DNA from: Paracoccus versutus
GTDB taxonomy: Bacteria; Pseudomonadota; Alphaproteobacteria; Rhodobacterales; Rhodobacteraceae
Direction: 5' to 3'
Assembly: GCF_000763885.1 (NCBI RefSeq)
Contig: NZ_JRKO01000014.1
Span: 1-64,000, forward strand
DNA length: 64,000 nucleotides
The notes under the pieces were generated by a model. The model was not told the origin of the DNA, made no database searches, and saw only the letters and a list, made by a program, of their open reading frames with translations. A program made the translations under genes and the position numbers. Positions within the stretch are counted from its first letter, which is position 1. Every line of letters starts with the position of its first letter. Shown here in pieces: positions 42,996 to 51,380 of the stretch.

Positions 42996-44480
42996 ATGAC
43001 CGTTCGCAGCTATGTCCATTTCATCGACGGGGCCGAGCGTCCCGGCGCCTCTGGCGAGACGATCCGCCGCCATTCGCCCGCCCATGGCGCGGCGCTGGCC
43101 GATTTCGCCGCCGGCACGGCCGAGGATCTGGACGCCGCCGTCCGCGCTGCGCGCGAGGCTTTCGAGCATGGTCCCTGGCGGCAGATGGCCGCCACGCAGA
43201 AATCGGCCATCCTGAACGCCTGGGGCGACCTGATCGCCGCCGACCTGGAGCGGCTGGCGGTCATCGAGGCCGAGGAATCCGGCAAGCCGATCCGTTTCGC
43301 CCGCGGTGAGATCGAGCACTCCGTATCCATGCTGCGCTATGCCGCCGCGCTGGGTCTGCAGCTGCATGGCGAGGCGTTCGAGAATGTCGGCCCGCAGGCG
43401 CTGGGCCTGGTCAGCCGCGAGCCGCGCGGTGTGGTCGGCATGATCGTGCCCTGGAACTTTCCCATGGTCACGCTGTTCCAGAAGCTGCCCTATGCGCTGG
43501 CGGCAGGCTGCTCGGCGGTAGTCAAGCCCTCGGAACTGACCTCGGGCACCGCGCTCGAAGTGGCGAAACTGGCCATCCGCGCCGGGTTGCCGAAGGGTGT
43601 CTACAACGTCGTGACGGGAACGGGCGGCGTGGTGGGCGAGGCGATGACCCGCCACCCCGAGGTGGACATGATCTCCTTCACCGGTTCGACGAAGGTGGGC
43701 AAGGCCATTGCCCGCACCTGTGCCGACAGCGTCAAGCGCGTCGCGCTGGAACTGGGCGGCAAGGCTGCGAACGTCGTCTTTGCCGATGCCGATCTGGATG
43801 CGGCTGTCGATGGCGTGCTGTTCGGCTATGTCCTGAACCAGGGCGAGGAATGCGTCTGCGGTGCCCGCCTGCTGATCGAGGAATCCGTGGCCGATGCGTT
43901 CGTCTCGCGCCTTGTCGAGCGCACCCGCAAGATCCGCACCGGCCTGCCGCTGGACGAGGATGCCGACCAGGCCGCGATGATCCATCAGGCGCAGTTCGAC
44001 CAGGTGATGAACTACCTGGAAATCGGCAAGGCCGAGGGGGCGACCGTTGCCGTCGGCGGCAGCCGTGCAGATCAGGGCGCGCTCGCTAAGGGCTATTTCG
44101 TCATGCCGACGATCTTCACCAATGTGACCCCGGACATGCGTATCTTCCGCGAGGAAATCTTTGGACCCGTGCTGACCGTGACCACTTTCAGGACGGTGGA
44201 CGAGGCGGTGGCGCTGGCCAACGACACGGTCTATGGTCTCGGCAACGGGCTTTGGACCAAGGATCTGGACAAGGCGATCCTGGTCTCGCGCCGGCTGCGC
44301 TCGGGCACGGTCTTCGTGAATACCTTCCTCGAGACTTCTGTGCAGATGCCCTTCGGCGGCTTCAAGCAATCGGGCATCGGTCGCGAGAATGGCATCGACG
44401 GCCTTCTGGAATATACCGAGGTCAAGTCGACCTTCATCAAGCTGGGCGAGCGCAATGCGGTCTTGCCCCATACGGTATGA
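42996..44480 (+). CDS. NAD(P)-dependent aldehyde dehydrogenase
   Basis: 494 residues, standard class-1/2 length. VPWNFP oxyanion/cofactor segment near 153, FTGSTKVGKAI cofactor loop, general-base glutamate in LELGGK (about 255) and catalytic cysteine in NQGEECVCGARL (about 288). The second cysteine two residues later is uncommon. EIFGPVLTV and PFGGFKQSGIGRENG complete the signature. It probably oxidises the aldehyde made by the GMC dehydrogenase of the divergent operon to an acid, since both belong to one apparent LacI regulon. The AAGGAAGG site lies 5 bases before ATG 42996. Confidence 0.9.
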   Translation: MTVRSYVHFIDGAERPGASGETIRRHSPAHGAALADFAAGTAEDLDAAVRAAREAFEHGPWRQMAATQKSAILNAWGDLIAADLERLAVIEAEESGKPIRFARGEIEHSVSMLRYAAALGLQLHGEAFENVGPQALGLVSREPRGVVGMIVPWNFPMVTLFQKLPYALAAGCSAVVKPSELTSGTALEVAKLAIRAGLPKGVYNVVTGTGGVVGEAMTRHPEVDMISFTGSTKVGKAIARTCADSVKRVALELGGKAANVVFADADLDAAVDGVLFGYVLNQGEECVCGARLLIEESVADAFVSRLVERTRKIRTGLPLDEDADQAAMIHQAQFDQVMNYLEIGKAEGATVAVGGSRADQGALAKGYFVMPTIFTNVTPDMRIFREEIFGPVLTVTTFRTVDEAVALANDTVYGLGNGLWTKDLDKAILVSRRLRSGTVFVNTFLETSVQMPFGGFKQSGIGRENGIDGLLEYTEVKSTFIKLGERNAVLPHTV

Positions 44481-44554
44481 CCGGGTGAGGGGATGGATCT
44501 GGGCCGATTGGCCAAGCGTCCTCGCAGCACCGTTGCGGGGGCACCTTCTACAAC

Positions 44555-44793
44555 ATGAGAGGAGGCATAGCCATCGCCATTCCTGATTCCACTCCCATAC
44601 GCGTCAAGCACGATTCGATCGGGAGCAGGGAAGTTCCCGCACCCGCATACTCGGGTGTCCATACCCTGCGCGGGGTCGAGAACTTGCCGATTGCCGGTAA
44701 GACGCTCTCGATCACGTCCGACCTGATCGTCGCGATGGCCGCGATCAAGGAGGCAGCGGCCCATGCGAACTGCGACTTCGGCTTGCCGGACTC
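44555..44793 (+). pseudogene. aspA: aspartate ammonia-lyase, N-terminal fragment
   Basis: About 75 residues match the start of aspartase/fumarase-superfamily proteins: IRVKHDSIGSREVPAPAYSG, then VHTLRGVENLPIAGKT and AAIKEAAAHANCDFG. The signature substrate and catalytic blocks (GSSIMPGKVNP region) of this roughly 470-residue enzyme are absent; the frame continues into unrelated transposase-like sequence. The remnant lies at the end of the LacI-controlled operon. A functional copy would have released ammonia from aspartate, interesting beside an aspartate dehydrogenase-like gene in the opposite operon. Confidence 0.75.
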
Positions 44794-44917
44794 GATTTGG
44801 CCGATACAATTCTTGCTGCCTGCCGAGCGGCCCCATCTCGGCTACCGCAACATGGGCCGCAGACCCGTCGAAACCGTCCTGTTGTTCGGTAGCCAAGAAG
44901 GTCAAGAGGACAGCTGA
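44794..44917 (+). mobile_element. probable integrase-core transposase C-terminal remnant
   Basis: The 40-residue tail fused to the aspA fragment reads ERPHLGYRNMGRRPVETV, the pattern of the last block of DDE integrase-core transposases (RPH..LGYR..G..P). Everything upstream in that transposase is missing. It probably records the insertion that destroyed aspA. Identification rests on one short motif. Confidence 0.5.
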
Positions 44918-45000
44918 AGAAATGGCCCTGCAAGCCCGCGGCCTTGCGCAATGGCGCGCCACACTATTCATCCGCACAGGCGGAGCGCGTTCGCCAATGC

Positions 45001-45684
45001 TTATGCTTCCTGTCGGCGGCGCAACGCAGACAGCACTTGATCGGCCCCATCGTCGATCGCCCGCATGATGGCAGCGCTGGCCGCGAGGGAATCGCGTGCG
45101 CGAAGGGCCTGGACAAGATGGGTGTAATTCTGGTGATCCTCGCCGGCGGTGCCGATACTGCGGGGCAGATAGGCAAAGCCAGGCCCGGCTCGTAACCAGA
45201 GTGTCTCGATGAGTTGAAGCAGCACTGGCATCCCGGCAGCCGCGTAAAGGGTGAAGCGCAACTCCTTGTTGGCTTTCAGGGCCAGATGCAGATCCGGTGC
45301 GTGACGCAAGTCGGTATAGGCGGCGATCTGTGCTTCGAGCCGGGCGATGCCCTCATCGGCGATTCGCTGCGTTGCCATTTCGGCTGCCAGCCCCTCGACA
45401 CGCTTGCGGATCAGCCTGATTTCTTCGTGCCGCTCCTCGGTCAGTTCTGGAACCCGGAAGGAGGACGCCGGCTCGGCCGCAAGAATGCCCGAAGCCGCAA
45501 AACGCACAAGCGCTTCGCGCGCCGGGGTGATCGATGTTCCCAGCCTGTCGGCCAGTTCCTTCGTCACAAGCCGCGTGCCGGGTGCGAGCCTGCCTTCGAC
45601 CAATGCGTCGCGGATCTGCGCCTCGACATGCGAAACCAGGCTGCGGCGGGGCACCTGTTCAAATGCTTCAAAATCCAATGCCAT
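45001..45684 (-). CDS. GntR-family regulator (FCD subfamily)
   Basis: 227 residues. The N-terminal winged helix (about 15-75, LVTKELADRLGTSITPAREAL) is followed by an all-helical FCD ligand domain. Several starts are possible: ATG 45684 has AGGA directly against it, while TTG 45678 is 6 bases away and ATG 45705 lies further up. It is divergent from the dipeptide-type importer operon; the gap holds an AT-rich palindrome that recurs before the importer's ATPase gene, so this protein probably controls the whole 45.8-54.4 kb unit. Confidence 0.85.
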   Translation of the reverse strand: MALDFEAFEQVPRRSLVSHVEAQIRDALVEGRLAPGTRLVTKELADRLGTSITPAREALVRFAASGILAAEPASSFRVPELTEERHEEIRLIRKRVEGLAAEMATQRIADEGIARLEAQIAAYTDLRHAPDLHLALKANKELRFTLYAAAGMPVLLQLIETLWLRAGPGFAYLPRSIGTAGEDHQNYTHLVQALRARDSLAASAAIMRAIDDGADQVLSALRRRQEA

Positions 45685-45745
45685 TCCTCGCGTGACACAA
45701 TGCACATCCTATCAGCACAAGCGCAGAAGTCGCATGCCGAATGAC

Positions 45746-45760
45746 AATATATGATATATT
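45746..45760. promoter_or_regulatory. AT-rich palindrome, candidate GntR operator 1
   Basis: AATATATGATATATT is a palindrome around a central G in the divergent region between the GntR gene and the importer operon. Fourteen of its bases recur exactly at 53291-53304. Confidence 0.6.
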
Positions 45761-45832
45761 TTCACTTGCGCAAAGGCGATTCCGCCGGAATGATGGCCAG
45801 GCAAGGGGTGGCCCACCAACAGGAGAAAACTG

Positions 45833-47320
45833 ATGCGTCTTCTTTCCGCTCTGACACTCGGGGTCGCGCTTGCGATCCCTGCGATCCCCGCTCTTGCACA
45901 GGACACGGAACTGGTCATCGGCCGCGCCGTCTCGACCAATGCGATGGACCCAGGCTTCATGCGCGAGGCCGCGACCATCGTGGACAACATCTTCGACACG
46001 CTGGTCATGCGCGACAAGCAGATGAACCTTGTCCCCGGCCTGGCCACCGAATGGCGCGCTGTCGATGATCTGACCTGGGAATTCAAGCTGCGGGAAGGCG
46101 TCACCTTCCACAATGGCGAGCCCTTCGATGCCGAGGCGGTCAAGTTCACCCTCGACCGCGTGCTGGACCCTGCGGCGAACTCGCCGGCGATATCCTATAT
46201 CCGCACCGTCGCGTCGGTCGAGGTGGTGGATCCGCTGACCGTGCGCATCACGACGTCGGCGCCCGATCCCCTGCTGCCGACCCGGATGAGCCGCTATCCC
46301 GCCTACATCGTGCCGCCGAAATACGTAGCGGAGATGGGCGATGCCAAGTTCGCCTCGCAGCCGGTGGGAACCGGCGCCTACCGGTTCGAGGAATTCGTGC
46401 CCGATGAGCGGGTGGTGCTGGCGGCCAACGAGAACTACTGGCGCGGCAAGCCGGCGCTGGACGAAGTGACCTGGCGCCCGATTCCCGATAGCACCGCCCG
46501 CATCACCGCGCTCGTCACCGGTGAGGTGGACCTGATCGAGGACGTGCCGGTGGATCTGGCGCCGATGCTGACCGCCTCTCCCGATGTGGAGCTTGTCCAG
46601 GTCAAGGATGGCGGCCTGACGATCTATCTTGGCTTGCGCATGGACAAGGAGCCACTGGATGACGTGAAGGTGCGTCAGGCGCTGAATCACGCGATCGACC
46701 GCCAGGGGATCACCGACAACCTGCTGCAAGGCATGGCAACTCCGGTCGGAGGTCAGGTCGGCAAGAGCGATTTCGGCTATCTTGACCTGCCGGTCCCCGC
46801 CTACGACCCCGAGCTTTCGCGCAAGCTGCTGGCCGAAGCGGGCCTTCCCGACGGTTTCGAGATCACCATGCAATCCTCAACCCGTTATATGAAGAACAAC
46901 GAGGTGGCGCAGGCCATTGCCCAACAGCTTGGCGATGTCGGCGTCAAGGTGAACCAGCAGGTGCTGGAATGGTCGGTCTATACGCAGAAGCAGCCCTTCG
47001 ACGGCCCGATCTACATGCTGGGCTGGGGCTCGACGCAGACGCTGGATGCCGATGCAGCGATCTATGCCATCATGCGCTCGGGCGAGCCCTATTCCGGCGC
47101 GGCCTTGCCTGAACTGGACCGGCTCTTGGACGGAAGCCGGCAGGTCGTCGATCCTGCCGCGCGCGAAAAAGTGCTGCATGAGGTGCAGGAACTTGCCGCG
47201 AGGGAAGTGCCGTTGATCTCGCTTTACCGCGAGGACGCACTGCTGGGCCGTGCGTCGGACGTGCATTTCGAGGGCCGCCCGGATGCCCGCATCGTCCTGT
47301 TCGACATCACGAAGGACTGA
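45833..47320 (+). CDS. dipeptide-type ABC transporter substrate-binding protein
   Basis: 495 residues. Sec signal peptide of about 22 residues ending ALA-Q. The mature part is a family-5 extracellular binding protein (DppA/OppA fold) with LVPGLATEW, FKLREGVTFHNGEPFDAEAV and the KVRQALNHAIDR block. ATG 45833 has GGAG 9 bases upstream. It heads an operon with two Dpp-type permeases, an M20 hydrolase and an ornithine cyclodeaminase-like enzyme. Family members bind peptides, opines, glutathione or other amino-acid conjugates; the downstream hydrolase suggests a conjugate that is split inside the cell. Confidence 0.9.
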   Translation: MRLLSALTLGVALAIPAIPALAQDTELVIGRAVSTNAMDPGFMREAATIVDNIFDTLVMRDKQMNLVPGLATEWRAVDDLTWEFKLREGVTFHNGEPFDAEAVKFTLDRVLDPAANSPAISYIRTVASVEVVDPLTVRITTSAPDPLLPTRMSRYPAYIVPPKYVAEMGDAKFASQPVGTGAYRFEEFVPDERVVLAANENYWRGKPALDEVTWRPIPDSTARITALVTGEVDLIEDVPVDLAPMLTASPDVELVQVKDGGLTIYLGLRMDKEPLDDVKVRQALNHAIDRQGITDNLLQGMATPVGGQVGKSDFGYLDLPVPAYDPELSRKLLAEAGLPDGFEITMQSSTRYMKNNEVAQAIAQQLGDVGVKVNQQVLEWSVYTQKQPFDGPIYMLGWGSTQTLDADAAIYAIMRSGEPYSGAALPELDRLLDGSRQVVDPAAREKVLHEVQELAAREVPLISLYREDALLGRASDVHFEGRPDARIVLFDITKD

Positions 47321-47324
47321 CGGG

Positions 47325-48164
47325 ATGTGGACCGGGGCAAGGCTGCGGGGAAACGAGGATGCCGTGTTCGCGGTGCTTTTGATCGTCGCGGTCGTGACGG
47401 TCAGCATCCTTGTGCCGCTGTTCTGGCCCCTGGACCCGCTGCGCGGCACCCTGACCGCCACGTTCAAGCCTCCGATGACGATGACCGAGGCGGGGCTGCA
47501 TCCGCTTGGCACCGACCAGCTTGGCCGGGATCTGTTGGCCCGGCTGGGCTTGGGCACGCTGATCTCGCTGGGGATCGTGCTGGCCTCGGCCGCGATCTCG
47601 GTCGTTCTGGGCACGATCCTGGGCATGGTTGCGGGTTATTTCGGCGGCTGGGTGGACGTGCTGATCATGCGGCTGGTGGACATCCAGCTGGCGATTCCCT
47701 TCATCCTTCTGATCCTGCTGTTCGTGGCGATCCTTGGGCCAAGCATCGCCAACCTGGTGGCGATCCTGGGGCTGACGGGTTGGGCGGTGTTCGCGCGCGT
47801 CGCGCGGGGGCAGACCCTGGCGGTGCGCGAACTGGAATATGTCGAGGCCGCCCGCGCCATCGGCCAGAGCGACGGCACGATCATCCTCCGCCATGTCCTG
47901 CCCAATATCGTTGCCCCGCTGACCGTGCTGCTGACGCTGGACCTGCCGCGCCTCATCATCCTTGAGGCCTCGGTCGGCTTCCTGGGCCTCGGCGTGCAGC
48001 CGCCCTGGCCGACGCTTGGCAACCTGATCGGCGAGGGGCGATCCTTCATCCTGATTGCCGACTGGCTGGTGCTGTATCCTGGCCTGATGATCGGGGCGGT
48101 GGTGGTCGGCTGCAACCTGCTTGGCGACTGGCTGGTCCGCCGGGCCGATATGAAGATGTCGTAA
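47325..48164 (+). CDS. dipeptide-type ABC transporter permease (DppC-like)
   Basis: 279 residues with six membrane helices. The periplasmic LGTDQLGRDLLARL block before helix 2 and the EAA loop EAARAIGQSDGTIILRHVLP are those of DppC/OppC proteins. Unusually, the DppC-like gene precedes the DppB-like one. ATG 47325 follows the binding-protein stop by 4 bases. Confidence 0.9.
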   Translation: MWTGARLRGNEDAVFAVLLIVAVVTVSILVPLFWPLDPLRGTLTATFKPPMTMTEAGLHPLGTDQLGRDLLARLGLGTLISLGIVLASAAISVVLGTILGMVAGYFGGWVDVLIMRLVDIQLAIPFILLILLFVAILGPSIANLVAILGLTGWAVFARVARGQTLAVRELEYVEAARAIGQSDGTIILRHVLPNIVAPLTVLLTLDLPRLIILEASVGFLGLGVQPPWPTLGNLIGEGRSFILIADWLVLYPGLMIGAVVVGCNLLGDWLVRRADMKMS

Positions 48165-48169
48165 CTGCC

Positions 48170-49090
48170 ATGAAGGGTCTGCGCTTTCTGCTTTCGCGTG
48201 CGCTTCAGGGGTTGGTGGTGATGCTGGGCGTGTCGGCGCTGGTCTTTTTCGCGCTGTTCCTGACCGGCGATCCCGCCGCGCTGATGATGTCGCCCGACGC
48301 CAGCCAAGCCGAGATCGAAGCGTTTCGCCGGGCCATGGGCTTCGACGATCCGATCTGGCTGCAGTATCTGCGTTTTCTCGGCAACCTGCTTCAAGGCGAT
48401 CTGGGCCTGTCGCTGCGCTATCAGCGGCCGGCGACCGATCTCTTGTGGGAGCGCCTGCCGGCGACCGCGCTTTTGGCCCTTTCGGCGCTCATCTGGTCCT
48501 CGGCCATCGGCATGGTGCTGGGGGTCGTCTCGGCCGTGCGCAAGAATTCGGGGCTGGATTTCGTCATCCGCGTCATCGCCCTGCTGGGGCAGGCGGTGCC
48601 GGTCTTCTGGCTTGCGCTGCTGATGATCCTGCTCTTCTCGCTGCGCCTGCGGTGGCTGCCCTCGTCGGGGATGGGGGGCTGGCAGCATCTGGTCATGCCG
48701 TCCATCGCGCTGGGAGCCTATTATGTGTCGGCCATGACCCGGCTGGTCCGCGCCTCGCTGATCGAGGTGCTGGGCCAGAACTATATCCGAACCGCCCGCG
48801 CCAAGGGGCTTGGCCAGTGGCGGATCGTCGTGCGGCACGGGTTGCGCAATGCCATGATCCCGGTGATCACCGTGCAGGGCATGTATTTCGCGGCGCTTCT
48901 GGGCGGGGCGCTGGTGACCGAGATCGTCTTTGCCTGGCCGGGCATCGGAAGGCTGGCGGTCGAGGCGATCCAGAACCGCGATTTCCCCGTCGTGCAGGCG
49001 GTGGTGCTGTTCACCGCCGCCGTTTTCGTCATAGCCAATTTCCTGGTCGATATCGCCTATACCTGGCTCAACCCCCGGATCCGGCTGTGA
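48170..49090 (+). CDS. dipeptide-type ABC transporter permease (DppB-like)
   Basis: 306 residues. FLTGDPAALMMSP in the periplasmic segment, the loop RTARAKGLGQWRIVVRHGLRN and the ending NFLVDIAYTWLNPRIRL are standard DppB/OppB features. It forms the channel with the DppC-like subunit. Its stop overlaps the GTG start of the M20 hydrolase gene (GTGA). Confidence 0.9.
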   Translation: MKGLRFLLSRALQGLVVMLGVSALVFFALFLTGDPAALMMSPDASQAEIEAFRRAMGFDDPIWLQYLRFLGNLLQGDLGLSLRYQRPATDLLWERLPATALLALSALIWSSAIGMVLGVVSAVRKNSGLDFVIRVIALLGQAVPVFWLALLMILLFSLRLRWLPSSGMGGWQHLVMPSIALGAYYVSAMTRLVRASLIEVLGQNYIRTARAKGLGQWRIVVRHGLRNAMIPVITVQGMYFAALLGGALVTEIVFAWPGIGRLAVEAIQNRDFPVVQAVVLFTAAVFVIANFLVDIAYTWLNPRIRL

Positions 49091-50430
49091 GCGCGCTGGA
49101 TGATGCCCTTGCCCTGACGGCGCGCTGGTGCGCGATCCCATCGCACGCCGGCGATCCCGCCAGCCAGATGCGGCAGGCCCGCGAGTTGCGATCCTGGCTG
49201 TCCGGCGAACTGGGCGCGGCGCTGCTGTCCTCTTCCCCGTCCGAAACCGAGCCGGCACCGGTGATCCATGCGCGGATCGATAGCGGCTTGGCCCGCACGG
49301 TGCTGCTTTACAACATGTACGACGTCATGCCCGCCACGCCCGAGGGCTGGCTGCGCGACCCCTGGGCGGGCGGCATCGCGGATATGCCCGGTATCGGCCG
49401 TGCCTTCGTCGCGCGTGGGGCCGAGAACAACAAGGGGCCGCTGGCCGGCATGCTGATCGCGCTGCGCGACCTGAAGCGCTCCGGCCGGCTGCGCGTCAAT
49501 GTCGAAATCCTGCTGGACGGGCAGGAAGAGCGCGCCTCGCCCGCGTTGCGCCGCTGGCTGGCGGCGCCGGACTGCCCGCTGCGACCTTCGGTGGGGGCGT
49601 TGTTCCCGTCCTTCTGCGAATATGGCGGCGGGCCGCCCCGGCTGTATCTGGGGTTTTCCGGCATGGCCAAGGGCAGGCTGGAGGTGGCTGCGGGGGGCTG
49701 GGGCGGCCCTGCGCGGGCCATCCATTCCTCGAATGCGCCATGGATCGCCAATCCCGCACGGGTTCTGGTCGATGTGCTGGCAAGGATCGGCGGACCCGAG
49801 ACCGGAGAGCTTGCGCAGATAGATCTGGATGCCGATGCGGCGCGTGTGGTCGCGGCGCTGGCGCGGGATTTCGATCCTGCGGCCGAACTGCGCTTCCGGC
49901 ATGCAGCCTGTTTCGCCCGGCCCCGATACGGCTGCTTCGATCCCGAGGCTTTGTTGCGCCATGTCCTGACCACGGCTTCCTTCAACATCGCCACCTTGGC
50001 GACCGATCCCGTAGCCGGCGACGCAGTCATCCCCGCGGCGGCTACGGCCGCGTTCGATCTGCGCGCCCCGCCCAGCCTTGCACCGGATGCACTTGTCGCC
50101 GGCATCCGCGACCTGCTGGCCGCCGAGCCTGCCTTTGCCGGGGCTGCGCTGTGCGTTGATGACAGCTATCCGGGCGCGCGGGTTCTAGAGTCCGCTGCCG
50201 GCGTCCGCGCCCTGCACGATGCCTATGCCGGTGGTCCGGCGCCGCAGGTCTGGCCCTGGGCGATCGGCGCCGCGCCGGCCTATGCCTTCGGCCGCCATAC
50301 CGAAAGCTTCCTGATCGGTGGCTCGGGGCGGGGCGGCAATGCGCATGGCGTCAACGAGTTCCTGCATATCGAGGGGTTTGGCCGTTTCATCGCCTCGGTC
50401 TCGGCATGGATCCAAGGGATGGCGGCATGA
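49087..50430 (+). CDS. M20-family hydrolase with altered metal site
   Basis: 447 residues, starting with GTG 49087 overlapping the permease stop. The M20 fold blocks are recognisable but changed. Where GHYDVQP is usual, the sequence is NMYDVMP (metal histidine to methionine), and where G.SDDKG is usual it is GAENNKG (bridging aspartate to asparagine). The catalytic glutamate pair is kept (DGQEERAS) and a late histidine (NAHGVNEF) remains. It may hydrolyse an amide or peptide with one metal or a different metal set, or be non-catalytic. It lies between importer and cyclodeaminase-like genes, so it likely processes the imported conjugate. Confidence 0.8.
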   Translation: MSALDDALALTARWCAIPSHAGDPASQMRQARELRSWLSGELGAALLSSSPSETEPAPVIHARIDSGLARTVLLYNMYDVMPATPEGWLRDPWAGGIADMPGIGRAFVARGAENNKGPLAGMLIALRDLKRSGRLRVNVEILLDGQEERASPALRRWLAAPDCPLRPSVGALFPSFCEYGGGPPRLYLGFSGMAKGRLEVAAGGWGGPARAIHSSNAPWIANPARVLVDVLARIGGPETGELAQIDLDADAARVVAALARDFDPAAELRFRHAACFARPRYGCFDPEALLRHVLTTASFNIATLATDPVAGDAVIPAAATAAFDLRAPPSLAPDALVAGIRDLLAAEPAFAGAALCVDDSYPGARVLESAAGVRALHDAYAGGPAPQVWPWAIGAAPAYAFGRHTESFLIGGSGRGGNAHGVNEFLHIEGFGRFIASVSAWIQGMAA

Positions 50431-51374
50431 TCTGGCTGGGACGCAAGGATCTGCTTCGCGCCGGCGCGCTGGACTGGCAGGCCGCGCTGGACGATGTGGC
50501 CGAGGCTGTGCGGCTGTTGCGTCGGGGCGATGCGGAGATGGTTGCCGAATCCGTGCTGCCGCTTGGCGATGATCCGCGCGCCAAGGCATACGGGCTTCCG
50601 GCCCGGCTTGGGGGCCGCTTTGCCGCCGCCGGGATCAAATGGACCGTGCATCGGCCCGCGCCACCCGAGGACGGCGAGGCCATCACGTCGACCACGCTGA
50701 TCGAGGATCTGGCCACCGCCCGGCCCTTGGGCATGGTGGAAGCGGCGCTGCTGACGCGGGTGCGGACGGCCGCCGTTTCGGCCCATGTGCTGCGCGCATT
50801 GCGGCCCGGTCTGCGGCGGATCGCCTTGCTGGGCGCGGGTGCGCAGGCGCGGGCGCATCTCGCCATGCTGCGCGCCCTGTTCCCGGACCTTGAGCGGATC
50901 ACGGTCTGGAGCCGCTCGGGTCGTGAGGTCGAGCGGCTGGGGCCAGGGATCACCGTCCATCCAGGTCCCGAGCAGGCCATCGCGAATGCCGAGGCGGTGC
51001 TGATGTGCAGTGCCGCGCCTCAGCCCTTCCTTGGTCCCGAAGCGGCGACCGGCGGCCGGCTGGTCCTTCAGATAGGCTTTCACGAGATGAGCTTCGCGGG
51101 CATCGCCGCCTTCGACCGGGTGACTTGCGACCTGTGGGGCGAGTTCGCCCGGACCAGTGCCAAGAGCCTGTTCCAGATGTATCGGGCGGGGCTTTTCGAT
51201 CCCGCACAGGTCGCGGCCGACCTGCCGGCCATCCTTTGCGACGGCTGGCGGCCCGCGCCGGGCGAGTCGGTTTATTTCTCGAGCTTCGGGCTGAACATCT
51301 TCGACATCGCGCTGGCGGCGCGGCTGCTGCGCGCCGCGTCGGGGCAGGGGATCGGCACGCGCCTGCCCGGCTGA
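50427..51374 (+). CDS. ornithine cyclodeaminase / mu-crystallin family protein
   Basis: 315 residues. The NAD-binding Rossmann motif GAGAQARAHLAML (about 137-149) and the substrate-side lysine segment GIKWTVHRP (about 69-77) are those of the ornithine cyclodeaminase/alanine dehydrogenase/ketimine reductase family. Reactions range from ornithine to proline, to reduction of cyclic imines, to oxidative deamination of alanine. It overlaps the M20 gene by 4 bases (ATGA) and ends the operon; the convergent ATPase gene stops 6 bases away. The likely partner substrate is the amino acid released by the hydrolase. Confidence 0.85.
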   Translation: MIWLGRKDLLRAGALDWQAALDDVAEAVRLLRRGDAEMVAESVLPLGDDPRAKAYGLPARLGGRFAAAGIKWTVHRPAPPEDGEAITSTTLIEDLATARPLGMVEAALLTRVRTAAVSAHVLRALRPGLRRIALLGAGAQARAHLAMLRALFPDLERITVWSRSGREVERLGPGITVHPGPEQAIANAEAVLMCSAAPQPFLGPEAATGGRLVLQIGFHEMSFAGIAAFDRVTCDLWGEFARTSAKSLFQMYRAGLFDPAQVAADLPAILCDGWRPAPGESVYFSSFGLNIFDIALAARLLRAASGQGIGTRLPG

Positions 51375-51380
51375 TCCCGC

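Noticed and set aside
41766..44471. A 901-residue minus-strand open frame opposite the ATPase and aldehyde dehydrogenase genes
   Set aside because: High-GC antisense frame with histidine- and arginine-rich composition and no domain; both plus-strand genes are clearly real.
48445..50430. Long frame adding about 210 residues to the M20 hydrolase
   Set aside because: The extra part is a shadow of the DppB-like permease gene; the GTG at 49087 overlaps its stop and starts a normal N-terminus.
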